A stretch of 35,383 nt of DNA from Terrisporobacter othiniensis (GCF_000808015.1 NZ_JWHR01000022.1:1-35383); one strand, 5' to 3'. Positions 17,479 to 25,792 are shown, counted from the first letter of the stretch. The notes: a model not told the origin generated them from the letters alone. Numbers and translations: made by a program.

Positions 17479-17601
17479 GCTTTAAATTATATGAAATGAG
17501 ATAAAAGAAGGATTAGTATGACTTTATTTTAAAAAGATTATTATAGAAACTATTTTGATAAGATGTTTTTTGACATATATCAGAATAGTTTTTTATTTTT
17601 G

Positions 17602-17652
17602 TTGCGAAACCATACCCCCCTAGGTATAATTTAAGTATAACTAGGGGGGTAT
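17602..17652 (+). promoter_or_regulatory. promoter with a CsoR-like metal operator
   Basis: TTGCGA at 17602-17607, 17-base spacer and perfect TATAAT at 17625-17630. A 12-base perfect inverted repeat, ATACCCCCCTAG (17612-17623) and CTAGGGGGGTAT (17641-17652), places one arm inside the spacer and the other just after the -10. C/G-run inverted repeats of this form are bound by CsoR/RcnR-family metal-sensing repressors. Binding here would block RNA polymerase. The repressor gene is not in the window. Confidence 0.75.
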
Positions 17653-17678
17653 ATCTAAAAGGGAGGAGTAATTGTAAT

Positions 17679-19607
17679 ATGAAAAATTTATTAAAAGATG
17701 AAATAAAAAGAGATATTTTATTTTTAGTAATATCAGGAATTGCACTTATACTTAGCTTTAGCCATGTAAAATTATTCAACGTGGATTTGGCTTGGATTGC
17801 TGTTATATTTTGTGGACTACCTATTATAAAAGAAGGTATAGAAGGTCTTGTAACAGAGTTTGATATAAAAGCTGATGTACTTGTATCCATGGCGCTTATT
17901 GCCTCAGTAATAATTGGAGAAATCTTTGCAGCAGGTGAAGTGGCATTTATAATGCAAATAGGGGCTTTCCTTGAAGAATTTACAGTTAGAAAATCAAGAA
18001 AGGGAATTGAAAAATTAGTTCATTTAACACCTACTTTGGCAAGGTTAGTAGTGAATAATGAAGAAAAATCCATAAATGCCAAGGACGTTAAGGTGGGAGA
18101 TTTACTTAGAGTTAATCCAGGAGAAACTATAGCAGTAGATGGCGTGATTACAAAAGGAAAAACTTCCATAGACAATTCTGTAATGAGTGGAGAATCTATA
18201 CCTGTGGATTTAAGTGAAGGAGACAGTGTATGTTCTGGAGCAGTTAATCAATTTGGATCTTTTGAAATGAAGGCAACAAAGGTGGGAGAAGATAGTTCTA
18301 TACAAAGAATGATAAAACTTGTTCAAAGTGCTGATGCTAGCAAAGCAAAAATAGTAGGTTTGGCAGATAAATGGGCAACTTATATAGTTGTTGCTGCATT
18401 TTCTAGTGCTATTTTAACTTGGTTAATTACAGGAGAAATAATAAGAGCAGTTACAATTTTAGTTGTATTTTGTCCTTGTGCTTTAGTACTTGCCACACCA
18501 ACAGCCATAGTAGCAGCCATAGGAAATGTTTCAAAACATGGTATTTTAGTCAAAGAAGGAGATGCACTAGAGCGACTTTCAAAGGTGAACAAAATTACCT
18601 TTGATAAAACTGGTACATTAACTTATGGAAAACCAAGTGTGGAAGAAGTTGTTAGTGTTATGCATGACTTAAGTAATGAAGAACTTTATGAAATGGTAGC
18701 CTCATGCGAACTATATTCAGAACATCCTCTTGGAAGAGCCATAGTATCTTCTTTTAAAGAAAATCACAAAGTGGAAGTGAATCCGCCACAGGAATTTAAA
18801 ATAATTCCAGGCAGAGGTGTAATTGCCAAAGTAAATAATAAAAAAATAATAGCAGGAAATAAACATTTACTTTTAGATGAAAAATTTAAAAGAGAAGAAA
18901 TTAGATTTATAAGAGAAAAACATAAGAATCAAGGTAAATCAATAATTTATATTGGAATAGATAATAAAGTAGGTGGATATGTAATACTTAGTGATACTTT
19001 AAGAAAAGAATCAAAGTCTATGGTGGAAAGTATAAAAAGTTTGGGTATAAGTCCAGTACTTTTAACAGGAGACAATAAGTACGTATCAGAAAGTATTGCA
19101 TCTCAAGTGAATATAGAAGAAGTAAAATCAGAATGTTTTCCTCAGGACAAACTTGAATTAATAGATAAGTATCAAGAAAATGAAAATAAAATGGTTTGTA
19201 TGGTTGGGGATGGAATTAATGATGCTCCAGCCCTTAAAAAAGCTTATGTTGGAATCGCAATGGGGGGAATAGGTAGTGATATAGCTGTAGATGCAGCTGA
19301 TATAGTACTTGTTAGAGACGATATAGACAACTTACCTCACTTATTAAATTTATCGAAACATATGATGAAAATCATTAAAATAAATATTGCTTTTTCTTTA
19401 GGGCTAAACTTTATAGCTGTAATTCTTGCCATGACAGGAGTTTTAGGTCCAGTTGTTGGAGCACTTGTTCATAATGCAGGTTCAGTTCTTGTTATTATAA
19501 ATTCAGCATTACTTTTAAAATATAATAAAAAATCAAATAAAATTGAGAAAGATTTAGTATATAAAGATTCTAGAACAAATAGTGAAGTAAGTTGTTCTAA
19601 TTTATAA
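17679..19607 (+). CDS. P1B-type heavy-metal-exporting ATPase
   Basis: A 642-residue membrane ATPase. Motifs: SGES near residue 170 (actuator), CPC at 265-267 in the ion-path helix, phosphorylated aspartate D309 in DKTGTLT, HP in SEHPLG near residue 348 and GDGINDAP near residue 508. There is no N-terminal heavy-metal-associated (CxxC) domain; the protein begins with the first membrane helices. The last helices contain HNAGSVLVIINS, unlike the usual Cu, Zn or Co signatures, so the metal is uncertain. GGGAGGAG precedes the ATG. Regulation: a CsoR-like operator overlaps the promoter, favouring Cu(I) or another CsoR-sensed metal. No chaperone gene is adjacent. Confidence 0.9.
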   Translation: MKNLLKDEIKRDILFLVISGIALILSFSHVKLFNVDLAWIAVIFCGLPIIKEGIEGLVTEFDIKADVLVSMALIASVIIGEIFAAGEVAFIMQIGAFLEEFTVRKSRKGIEKLVHLTPTLARLVVNNEEKSINAKDVKVGDLLRVNPGETIAVDGVITKGKTSIDNSVMSGESIPVDLSEGDSVCSGAVNQFGSFEMKATKVGEDSSIQRMIKLVQSADASKAKIVGLADKWATYIVVAAFSSAILTWLITGEIIRAVTILVVFCPCALVLATPTAIVAAIGNVSKHGILVKEGDALERLSKVNKITFDKTGTLTYGKPSVEEVVSVMHDLSNEELYEMVASCELYSEHPLGRAIVSSFKENHKVEVNPPQEFKIIPGRGVIAKVNNKKIIAGNKHLLLDEKFKREEIRFIREKHKNQGKSIIYIGIDNKVGGYVILSDTLRKESKSMVESIKSLGISPVLLTGDNKYVSESIASQVNIEEVKSECFPQDKLELIDKYQENENKMVCMVGDGINDAPALKKAYVGIAMGGIGSDIAVDAADIVLVRDDIDNLPHLLNLSKHMMKIIKINIAFSLGLNFIAVILAMTGVLGPVVGALVHNAGSVLVIINSALLLKYNKKSNKIEKDLVYKDSRTNSEVSCSNL

Positions 19608-19640
19608 AAATTTAATTTGATAAATTAATTAAAATAAAAA

Positions 19641-19670
19641 AATCCTTGCTTTACCGATCAAGCAAGGATT
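19641..19670 (-). terminator. hairpin with T tract on the minus strand
   Basis: AATCCTTGCTT (19641-19651) pairs with AAGCAAGGATT (19660-19670). The A-rich run just before it becomes a T tract on the minus strand; there is none on the plus strand. It therefore looks like a terminator for a leftward transcript, although no leftward gene is seen to its right. Confidence 0.5.
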
Positions 19671-19813
19671 CCAAAATATATTATAAAAAGGGGTTTATTA
19701 GGGAATATATTTTTTTGGGGAGTAATCAGTTATTGGGGAAATAACTGTATATTTATAATAACAAAATTCGACAAACTTTGCAAGAATAATTTTATAATTT
19801 ATTTAAAAATTTT

Positions 19814-19854
19814 AAAAGAGTATAAATTGAAAGATCAAATTTATACTCTTTTTT
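19814..19854 (+). terminator. strong intrinsic terminator in the gene-free region
   Basis: A 15-base perfect stem AAAAGAGTATAAATT / AATTTATACTCTTTT, loop of nine, T tract to 19854. It may be a second terminator for the ATPase transcript or end a small RNA from 19680 onward. The 545-base stretch 19608-20152 holds this, a CAGTTAT/ATAACTG hairpin near 19730 and repeat copy A. Confidence 0.85.
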
Positions 19855-19860
19855 ACATAT

Positions 19861-20033
19861 AAGGAAATTACATTGCTCTCAAATCTGGGAAGAACTCATG
19901 AAGCTAAGTAATACCAACAAATATTGAGATATAAAAAAGTTGTTTTTAAGTAACTAAGTTGTATGAAGTGGTAACGAGGATATATCGTTGACTATATGCT
20001 TCTCAATTTTGGCCATATGAGCGAAGCGAATTT
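19861..20033 (+). repeat. dispersed intergenic repeat, copy A
   Basis: Bases 19966-20033 match the reverse complement of 30647-30714 at 65 of 68 positions (core GTAACGAGGATATATCG). Weaker similarity extends left to 19861: AAATCTG-GGAA-AACT, and 21 of 29 positions at the far end. It begins right after the terminator at 19854. No open frame inside. Confidence 0.75.
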
Positions 20034-20152
20034 CGTATTATCTCTACTTTTTCTCTGTACATCAAATCTCTACTATTAATCATCTAACTTATTTATTATT
20101 TAGAATATATTTTAAAAAAAATATAAAACTAAACTAAGGAGGAAGTTAAAAA

Positions 20153-20779
20153 ATGACACAAATAGAAAATCACCATATGGAAAATAAAAAAGAATCTAAA
20201 TCTACAATAGCCGTATCTAGAAAGGAAATTAAGTATTTAGTATCCCTTAAGGATAGATTATATTTATTAAGTTGCTTAGATAAATTATTAACACCAGATG
20301 CTTATGGTGGGTATAATGGATATTCAGTTAGAAGTTTATATTTTGATAGTATATCAAATATTGATTATATAGAAAAAGTAACTAAAGCAGATGCCATAGA
20401 AATTATAAATGGGAATTATGAAGTGTTATTAAAATATGATACAGATATTTCTGAGTATGCTTATAATTTAATGACTACAAATCATTACAGACCAGTTTCA
20501 CTTGTTGAATATGATAGACGTGCATATACTCATAAGTGTTTTAATACCAGAATAACACTAGATAATAACTTAAGGTACACAGATTTTGATTATGATTTGT
20601 TTAGTGATAATGTGAATTTTAAACAAGCACTAGACAAAGATAAAACTATACTAGAAGTTAAATATGATAGATTTTTGTTTGCACAAATCCAAGATATATT
20701 ATCAAACTGTGATTTATTAGGAAAACCACCAAGTAAATATGAAACATCAAGGCAATTATTAAAACAATATTATTATTAA
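20153..20779 (+). CDS. VTC-domain polyphosphate polymerase-like protein, internally shortened
   Basis: A 208-residue protein of the VTC (triphosphate-tunnel) family, paired as usual with a DUF4956 membrane protein. Recognisable: SRKEIKYLV near residue 22, SVRSLYFDSISNIDYIEK at 58-75, INGNYEVLLKYD at 85-96, YRPVSLVEYDRRAY near residue 115, RITLDNNLR and ILEVKYDRFLF. Relative to family members, about 40 residues are missing between residues 75 and 80: the strands carrying the basic R-x-R-x-Y and E-x-K tunnel residues that hold polyphosphate. The frame is open and the ribosome site AGGAGGAAG is good. It may be inactive or a regulatory partner. Length and family are seen; loss of activity is inferred. 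Confidence 0.8.
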   Translation: MTQIENHHMENKKESKSTIAVSRKEIKYLVSLKDRLYLLSCLDKLLTPDAYGGYNGYSVRSLYFDSISNIDYIEKVTKADAIEIINGNYEVLLKYDTDISEYAYNLMTTNHYRPVSLVEYDRRAYTHKCFNTRITLDNNLRYTDFDYDLFSDNVNFKQALDKDKTILEVKYDRFLFAQIQDILSNCDLLGKPPSKYETSRQLLKQYYY

Positions 20780-20795
20780 ATAAAGGAAGGTTAAT

Positions 20796-21464
20796 ATGGG
20801 TGAATTAATAAATTTAGAAACAGTATTAGAAAATAGTTTGCAAGTTATAAGTCTGAAAGAAATATTAGTAATATTATCTTTCTCAATGATATTATCAGTA
20901 ATATTATGTACAACATATAAGTTTTCAAATACAACATTGACATATAATAAAAAATTCAGTGTAACACTGGCTATGGTGGCGTTTTTATCAACAGTATTTA
21001 TGCTTATTATAAAAACTAATTTGATGTTGTCTGTAGGGATGCTAGGTGCACTATCTATAGTAAGATTCAGAACAAATATAAAAGATACTAGAGATGCAGG
21101 ATATATATTTTGGGCATTATGTATAGGAATAACATCTGCAACAAATAATTATACTACTGGAATAATAAGTTCAGTTATAATGTCTATATTAATGTTAGTG
21201 ACAAGCAAAGAACCAAAAAACAGTGAATCATTACTACTAGTTGTTAGAGGAGAAAATACAGATATAAAATTGATACAAGATATAGTAAATGAAGCAAAAG
21301 GAACTAGTAAAATCAAAGCAAAAAATATATTGAGTGATTCATTTGAGTTGGTATACGAGCTAAAAATAGCAAAAGATGAGGATAATAAAATTATAGAAAG
21401 TTTACGTTCCTTAGATGGAATAGACAGTGTTAATATATTAGCACCAAATTCAGAAGTTATATAA
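20796..21464 (+). CDS. DUF4956 membrane protein
   Basis: A 222-residue protein with several hydrophobic helices between residues about 20 and 135 and a soluble C-terminal domain (LLLVVRGENTDIKLIQDIV, then IESLRSLDGIDSVNILAP). The family hallmark is the segment MLGALSIVRFRTNIKDTRD near residue 80, between helices. DUF4956 proteins commonly neighbour VTC-domain proteins, and the two are thought to work together at the membrane in polyphosphate metabolism. It starts 17 bases after the VTC stop with AAGGAAGG. Confidence 0.85.
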   Translation: MGELINLETVLENSLQVISLKEILVILSFSMILSVILCTTYKFSNTTLTYNKKFSVTLAMVAFLSTVFMLIIKTNLMLSVGMLGALSIVRFRTNIKDTRDAGYIFWALCIGITSATNNYTTGIISSVIMSILMLVTSKEPKNSESLLLVVRGENTDIKLIQDIVNEAKGTSKIKAKNILSDSFELVYELKIAKDEDNKIIESLRSLDGIDSVNILAPNSEVI

Positions 21465-21488
21465 AAAGAGCCAAGGGCTCTTTTTTTT
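21463..21488 (+). terminator. terminator of the VTC-DUF4956 pair
   Basis: AAAAAGAGCC / GGCTCTTTTT with loop AAG and a T tract to 21488; it overlaps the stop of the DUF4956 gene. Confidence 0.92.
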
Positions 21489-21602
21489 ATGTAAAATAAA
21501 GTTAAATATATGACTTTTATGTAGACATACATAAATTACATATTTTTTAACAAATTTAACAATATATCTAAAAGTTGATAGAGAAATAAGTATTTTTATA
21601 AG

Positions 21603-21628
21603 GATATATATTTAACCAAATATATATC
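21603..21628. repeat. inverted repeat upstream of the asparagine synthetase gene
   Basis: GATATATATTT (21603-21613) and AAATATATATC (21618-21628) are perfect inverted repeats with an AACC spacer, 43 bases before the ATG. Possible operator or 5' UTR hairpin; no T-box sequence was seen. Confidence 0.45.
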
Positions 21629-21670
21629 TAACATTTAATCATAGACTAATCGCAACTTAGGAGGCAAAAT

Positions 21671-23515
21671 ATGTGCGGACATGTGGCAATATATTATAAA
21701 ACAGCACAACCTGATTTAGCAAGACAAAAAGCTATAAGAGATGCAAATAAAGAAATATATCATAGAGGACCAGATGATGAAGGATATTATGAAAATGATA
21801 AGATAAGTTTTGGATTTAGAAGACTAAGTATAATAGACATAGAAAGTGGCCATCAGCCCTTTGAAAAAGACAATAATGTGATAATTTTTAATGGTGAAAT
21901 ATATAACCATGAAGAATTAAGAAAAAAATTAGAAGAAAAAAATCATAAATTTACTACTAATTCAGATACTGAAGTACTTTTAACATCTTATATTGAAATG
22001 AAAGAAAAATGTGTTGAAAAATTAAGGGGAATGTATGCTTTTTTAATATGGGATGAAGAAAATCAAATTTTATTTGGAGCAAGAGACATATTTGGTATTA
22101 AACCTTTGTATTACTTTGAAAATGAAGATTTTATAGCTTTCTCATCAGAGTACAAATCTTTATTACTTTTATTCAATGAAAGAAGTATTGATGAAGAGGT
22201 TTTACAACAATATCTATCATTTCAATATACAAATGGTGAAGGTACCATGTTAAAAGAAATAAAAAAAATACCACCACATCATTACTTTACTATAAGAGAT
22301 GATATACTTACTATAAAAAATTATTATGATATTGATTACAAAACAAGAAATGATATAAGCAAAGAAGATGTTTATAATGTGATTAATGAATCTGTTAAAA
22401 AACATTTAATATCTGATGTTGAAGTAGGAACATTTTTATCTGGAGGTATTGATTCATCCATAATAGCAACCTTAGCTTCTAAAATTAACCCTAATATAAA
22501 ATCATTTTCAGTAGGTTTTGGAATAGATGGATACAATGAGTTAGATATAGCTAAAAAAACTGCTGATGAATTAGGAATAGAAAATATACAAATTAAGGTG
22601 AGTCAAAAAGAATATATAAAATCTTTGCCAGAAGTTGTTAAACTACTAGATGATCCGCTAGCTGATCCATCAGCTCTTGGAATATATTTTTTATCTAAGG
22701 AAGCGAGAAAACATGTCAAAGTTGTCTTATCTGGAGAAGGAGCAGATGAATTATTTGGAGGGTATAATATCTATAAAGAATATTTTAGTATAAAACCTTT
22801 ATTAAATATGCCTAATAAACTTAATGATACAGTAAATAAAATAGCTAATATTATGCCAGAAGTAAGAGGTAAAAGTTATTTGATTAGATCAACTACACCC
22901 TTAAGAGATAGATATATAGGTAATGCAAAAATATTTGAAAATAAGGAATTAAAAGAAGTTTTAAATAATTATAGTGATAATTTCATTTATCAAAATTCAA
23001 CTAAATCTATTTATGATGAAGCAGAAAAAAGAGGATATGATTATGTAACTACTATGCAATATATAGATATGAATACATGGCTACTAGGAGATATTTTATT
23101 AAAAGGAGATAGAATGTCGATGGGTGCATCTATAGAACTTAGAGTTCCATTTTTAGATAAAGAAGTTCTTGAATTATCTTCTAAGTTAAGTTTAGATCAA
23201 AAGGTTACAAAGAACCAATCTAAAGTATTACTTAGAGAAGCATTTAAAGATATAGTTCCAAAACACGTAGTTGAAAAGAAAAAGCTAGGATTTCCAACAC
23301 CAATAAGAGTTTGGTTAAAAGAAGAATTAGGTGATGTAGTAAGAAAAACTATATTAGATTCAAATATTGATGAATTTATTAATAAGGATTATGCTATAAA
23401 ACTTTTAGATGAACATATATGTGATAAAAAAGATAATTCCAGAAAAGTATGGACTATATTTATGTTTGCTTTATGGTATCAAATTTTTATTGAAAAATTA
23501 AATATACAATTTTAA
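21671..23515 (+). CDS. asnB: glutamine-hydrolysing asparagine synthase
   Basis: A 614-residue AsnB (EC 6.3.5.4), which makes asparagine from aspartate, ATP and glutamine. The N-terminal nucleophile is Cys2 (MCGHVAIYY; most homologues have CGF or CGI, here CGH), with FNGEIYNHEELR and RDIFGIKPLYY in the glutaminase domain. The synthetase domain has the PP-loop SGGIDSS at 257-263, LSGEGADELFGGYN near residue 356 and GDRMSMGASIELRVPFLD near residue 480. Length is normal. AGGAGG precedes the start. It is monocistronic by position. Confidence 0.93.
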   Translation: MCGHVAIYYKTAQPDLARQKAIRDANKEIYHRGPDDEGYYENDKISFGFRRLSIIDIESGHQPFEKDNNVIIFNGEIYNHEELRKKLEEKNHKFTTNSDTEVLLTSYIEMKEKCVEKLRGMYAFLIWDEENQILFGARDIFGIKPLYYFENEDFIAFSSEYKSLLLLFNERSIDEEVLQQYLSFQYTNGEGTMLKEIKKIPPHHYFTIRDDILTIKNYYDIDYKTRNDISKEDVYNVINESVKKHLISDVEVGTFLSGGIDSSIIATLASKINPNIKSFSVGFGIDGYNELDIAKKTADELGIENIQIKVSQKEYIKSLPEVVKLLDDPLADPSALGIYFLSKEARKHVKVVLSGEGADELFGGYNIYKEYFSIKPLLNMPNKLNDTVNKIANIMPEVRGKSYLIRSTTPLRDRYIGNAKIFENKELKEVLNNYSDNFIYQNSTKSIYDEAEKRGYDYVTTMQYIDMNTWLLGDILLKGDRMSMGASIELRVPFLDKEVLELSSKLSLDQKVTKNQSKVLLREAFKDIVPKHVVEKKKLGFPTPIRVWLKEELGDVVRKTILDSNIDEFINKDYAIKLLDEHICDKKDNSRKVWTIFMFALWYQIFIEKLNIQF

Positions 23516-23561
23516 TAATTATTTTGAACAAGTATTATATTTGAATCATTTAAATTTTTTA

Positions 23562-23589
23562 TTGACAAAAAAATTATATGTTATAAAAT
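23562..23589 (+). promoter_or_regulatory. promoter of the riboswitch-controlled unit
   Basis: TTGACA at 23562-23567, 16-base spacer, TAAAAT at 23584-23589, about 30 bases before the first riboswitch helix. Confidence 0.75.
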
Positions 23590-23619
23590 AGAGTAGTAAA
23601 ATAAATATGATCGGATGAA

Positions 23620-23785
23620 AATAATCTTAGACATTACTTAGATGTAAGGCCGAAGAAGCAAAAAAAAGATTTTATCTTAATCTTTTTTGAAACTGACAGG
23701 CAAAAGGAAGATTGTTTGACGAAGCTTTGGAGAGAACGGATACCGTCGCCTACGTGGCTATAACCAACTGGCAAAAGGACAGAGT
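23620..23785 (+). promoter_or_regulatory. glycine riboswitch (tandem aptamers)
   Basis: Aptamer 1: ATCTTAGAC, then GGCCGAAGAAGCAAA (23648-23662), a variable hairpin, then GAAACTGACAGGCAAAAGGA (23689-23708), closed by AATCTT/AAGATT. Aptamer 2 follows after a short linker: GAAGCTTTGGAGAG (23721-23734) and ACTGGCAAAAGGACAGAG (23767-23784). The GCCGAAGAAGC...CAGGCAAAAGGA pattern is characteristic of glycine riboswitches. The second aptamer departs from consensus in its middle (CGTCGCCTACGTGG instead of ACCGAAGGGGC). Its 3' strand is shared with the following terminator, the classical arrangement for ligand-controlled readthrough. Confidence 0.85.
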
Positions 23786-23828
23786 AATAAGATGCTTATT
23801 TAGCATGCTTATTACTCTGTCTTTTTTT
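23778..23828 (+). terminator. riboswitch expression-platform terminator
   Basis: GACAGAGTAATAAG (23778-23791) pairs with CTTATTACTCTGTC (23808-23821), with an inner ATGCT/AGCAT helix and seven Ts. The 5' strand overlaps the last aptamer strand GGACAGAG, so glycine binding should disfavour this hairpin and switch the gene on. Confidence 0.88.
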
Positions 23829-23934
23829 GTTAAAAAATATAAATTGAATACAAAGCATAACTCTCAAATTAAAAATCATATTTATCTACGAATATACATT
23901 TTAAAAATTCATATAAGAGGAGAAAAAATTATTT

Positions 23935-25179
23935 ATGAGAATGATGTTAGTAGGATCAGGAGCAGTAGGAGAATCAATATTAAGGATACTAGAAAGTAGA
24001 AAAAATCATAATGAATGGTTAGAATTTGTTTTAGTAGCTGATTACGATTTACAAAGAGCCAATGAAGTAATAGAAAATTTAAAAGAAAAAGAAAATTATA
24101 AAGCAGTTCAAGTTGATGCTAGAAATAAAGATGAAATGATTGAATTAATAAAAGAATACAGTATAGATTTTGTAATGGATTCAGCCGCACCATTTGTAAG
24201 TAACATAATTTTTGATGCTGCTTATGAGGGTGGCGCAAATTACGGAAGTATGGGAACTTGGTCGGTGCCTATGGATAATCCTAAATTTGGTCTTGGTATA
24301 GAAAATAGTTATATAGAACCTATGACTAAGTATAATTTTGATAGACATGAAGAGTGGAAAAAGAAAAATCAGATGGCTTGTATATGTATGGGAATAGACC
24401 CAGGTGTTGTTAATGTATTTGCTAAATACGCTGCAGAATATGAATTTGATGAGTTGCATGAGATACACGTAAAAGATGGGGGTAACTTAGAAATACCAGG
24501 AGCTAAAGAAAATGACATAACCTTTGGATTTAATGTATGGACTATTTTAGATGAGGTTATGAATCCAAATGTGGAGTATGATAAAGAGAAAGGTGGATTT
24601 ATAGTAGAAGATGCTTTTTGTGGAGAAGAAAAATTTATCATGCCTGAAGGTGTTGGAGAAAATACTTTGGTAAAAGTAGAACATGAAGAAGTTGTTACTA
24701 TGCAAAGATATTTAAGTAAATATGGGCTTAAGAAAGTTACTTTCAAAATAGCATTAGATCCATCTTTAATAAATGCATTAAAAGTAATTGATTCTTTGGG
24801 GCTTAGAAGTATACATCCAGTAGATGTAGGTGGAGTAAATGTAGTTCCAAGAGATGTAGTTGCAGCTTGTGCACCACAACCAAAAGATATTGGTAATGAA
24901 ATGACAGGTATGATGCTTGTTGGTGTTCACTGTATAGGTATAAAAGATAAAAAGAAAAAAGAAATATTTATGTATCAGCCTTTTGATAATAAAGAATCAA
25001 TAAGAAGATGGGGGATGCAAGCAGTAGTAGCTCAAACAGGATTTGGTGCAGCTCTTAGTATAGAACTTATAGGTAGAGGAATTTGGAAAGGAGAAGGAGT
25101 ATTTTCACCAGAATATTTTGATCCAATTCCATATCTAGATTTAATGAAAGAAAGTGGATTTAGATATGAAATAGTATAA
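23935..25179 (+). CDS. saccharopine dehydrogenase-family oxidoreductase
   Basis: A 414-residue NAD(P)-dependent enzyme of the saccharopine dehydrogenase / carboxynorspermidine synthase-like superfamily. The N-terminal Rossmann fold has GSGAVG at 7-12, VADYDLQRAN near residue 36 and FVMDSAAPF near residue 80. The catalytic domain includes MGIDPGVVNVFAKYAAEY near residue 150, and the C-terminus CAPQPKDIGNEMTGMMLVGV and GFGAALSIELIGRG. The start uses AGAGGAG at 23916-23922 with a 12-base spacer. Two Met codons at 23941 and 23944 are alternatives. Expression is governed by a glycine riboswitch. The substrate is unknown. Glycine control suggests an imine or N-(carboxyalkyl)amino acid derived from glycine rather than lysine metabolism; this is inference. 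Confidence 0.82.
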   Translation: MRMMLVGSGAVGESILRILESRKNHNEWLEFVLVADYDLQRANEVIENLKEKENYKAVQVDARNKDEMIELIKEYSIDFVMDSAAPFVSNIIFDAAYEGGANYGSMGTWSVPMDNPKFGLGIENSYIEPMTKYNFDRHEEWKKKNQMACICMGIDPGVVNVFAKYAAEYEFDELHEIHVKDGGNLEIPGAKENDITFGFNVWTILDEVMNPNVEYDKEKGGFIVEDAFCGEEKFIMPEGVGENTLVKVEHEEVVTMQRYLSKYGLKKVTFKIALDPSLINALKVIDSLGLRSIHPVDVGGVNVVPRDVVAACAPQPKDIGNEMTGMMLVGVHCIGIKDKKKKEIFMYQPFDNKESIRRWGMQAVVAQTGFGAALSIELIGRGIWKGEGVFSPEYFDPIPYLDLMKESGFRYEIV

Positions 25180-25297
25180 TCCTATATTTAAGTGGAATAA
25201 TAAACTTAAAAAATGATATTAAGTAATTTTATGATTATATGAAATATACTTAATATTCATTTTTAATAATGTGAATTTTTATACAAGGAGAATACAT

Positions 25298-25597
25298 ATG
25301 ATTTTAGACAAAGAAAAATATTTAAAAGTTAGAGCAGTACAAGCTCAAGGAGCTAGAACTGTTAAAGAAGTTAAGGATATGACTGATATAGTTATAGAAA
25401 ATGATGATGAATATAGCGAGATAGATAGAGTATTACAAAATGCTTGTAAGTGTCAAAATGTATCAGTAAACGAAGTTGTAGAAGCAGTTAAAAATGGTGC
25501 AGATACTATCGAGAAAGTTATGGCGGAAACTAAAGCAGGTACTGGATGCGGTAGATGTAAAGCAGTATTACAAAATATTATAGATAATAAAAAATAA
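25298..25597 (+). CDS. BFD-like [2Fe-2S]-binding protein
   Basis: A 99-residue protein whose C-terminal half carries a bacterioferritin-associated-ferredoxin-like cluster motif: C50-x-C52 and C84-x2-C87 (spacing 31), within NACKCQNVSVNEVVEAVKNG and GTGCGRCKAVL. This fold also occurs as a domain in amino-acid oxidoreductases and nitrite reductases, where it passes electrons. The N-terminal 40 residues are extra and acidic. ATG 25298 has AAGGAG spaced 7 bases; an in-frame GTG at 25271 has none. It follows the saccharopine-dehydrogenase-like gene by 118 bases without a terminator, so it is probably co-transcribed under the glycine riboswitch and may be its electron partner. Confidence 0.85.
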   Translation: MILDKEKYLKVRAVQAQGARTVKEVKDMTDIVIENDDEYSEIDRVLQNACKCQNVSVNEVVEAVKNGADTIEKVMAETKAGTGCGRCKAVLQNIIDNKK

Positions 25598-25650
25598 TTA
25601 AAAAGCCTTAGTAGTTTCATATAAGTGAAACCTAAGGCTTTTTAATTATT
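25593..25650 (+). terminator. bidirectional terminator after the BFD-like gene
   Basis: Long interrupted palindrome. AATTAAAAAGCCTTAG (25596-25611) pairs with CTAAGGCTTTTTAATT (25632-25647), and GTTTCA pairs with TGAAAC inside. Confidence 0.92.
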
Positions 25651-25792
25651 GTATAGAAAAATAATAAAATAAAATTTGGATGCTTTTATTCAAGCCAATA
25701 CCTATTTGTCATAAATTTTGTAAAATGTATTATATTTGTTAGGCGCTAAAAAAATACAATAACTAAAATTAAACATTTTAATTTAAAAAGTA

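Noticed and set aside
21491..21670. T-box leader upstream of asnB
   Set aside because: No T-box sequence or terminator/antiterminator pair was found; only a simple inverted repeat is present.
23620..23830. Lysine riboswitch, suggested by the saccharopine-dehydrogenase-like gene downstream
   Set aside because: The conserved blocks (GCCGAAGAAGC, CAGGCAAAAGGA) are those of the glycine class; no lysine-class core was seen.
23712..23999. A 95-codon open frame over the riboswitch region
   Set aside because: It runs through the second aptamer and terminator, lacks a ribosome site and overlaps the start of the saccharopine-dehydrogenase-like gene in another frame.
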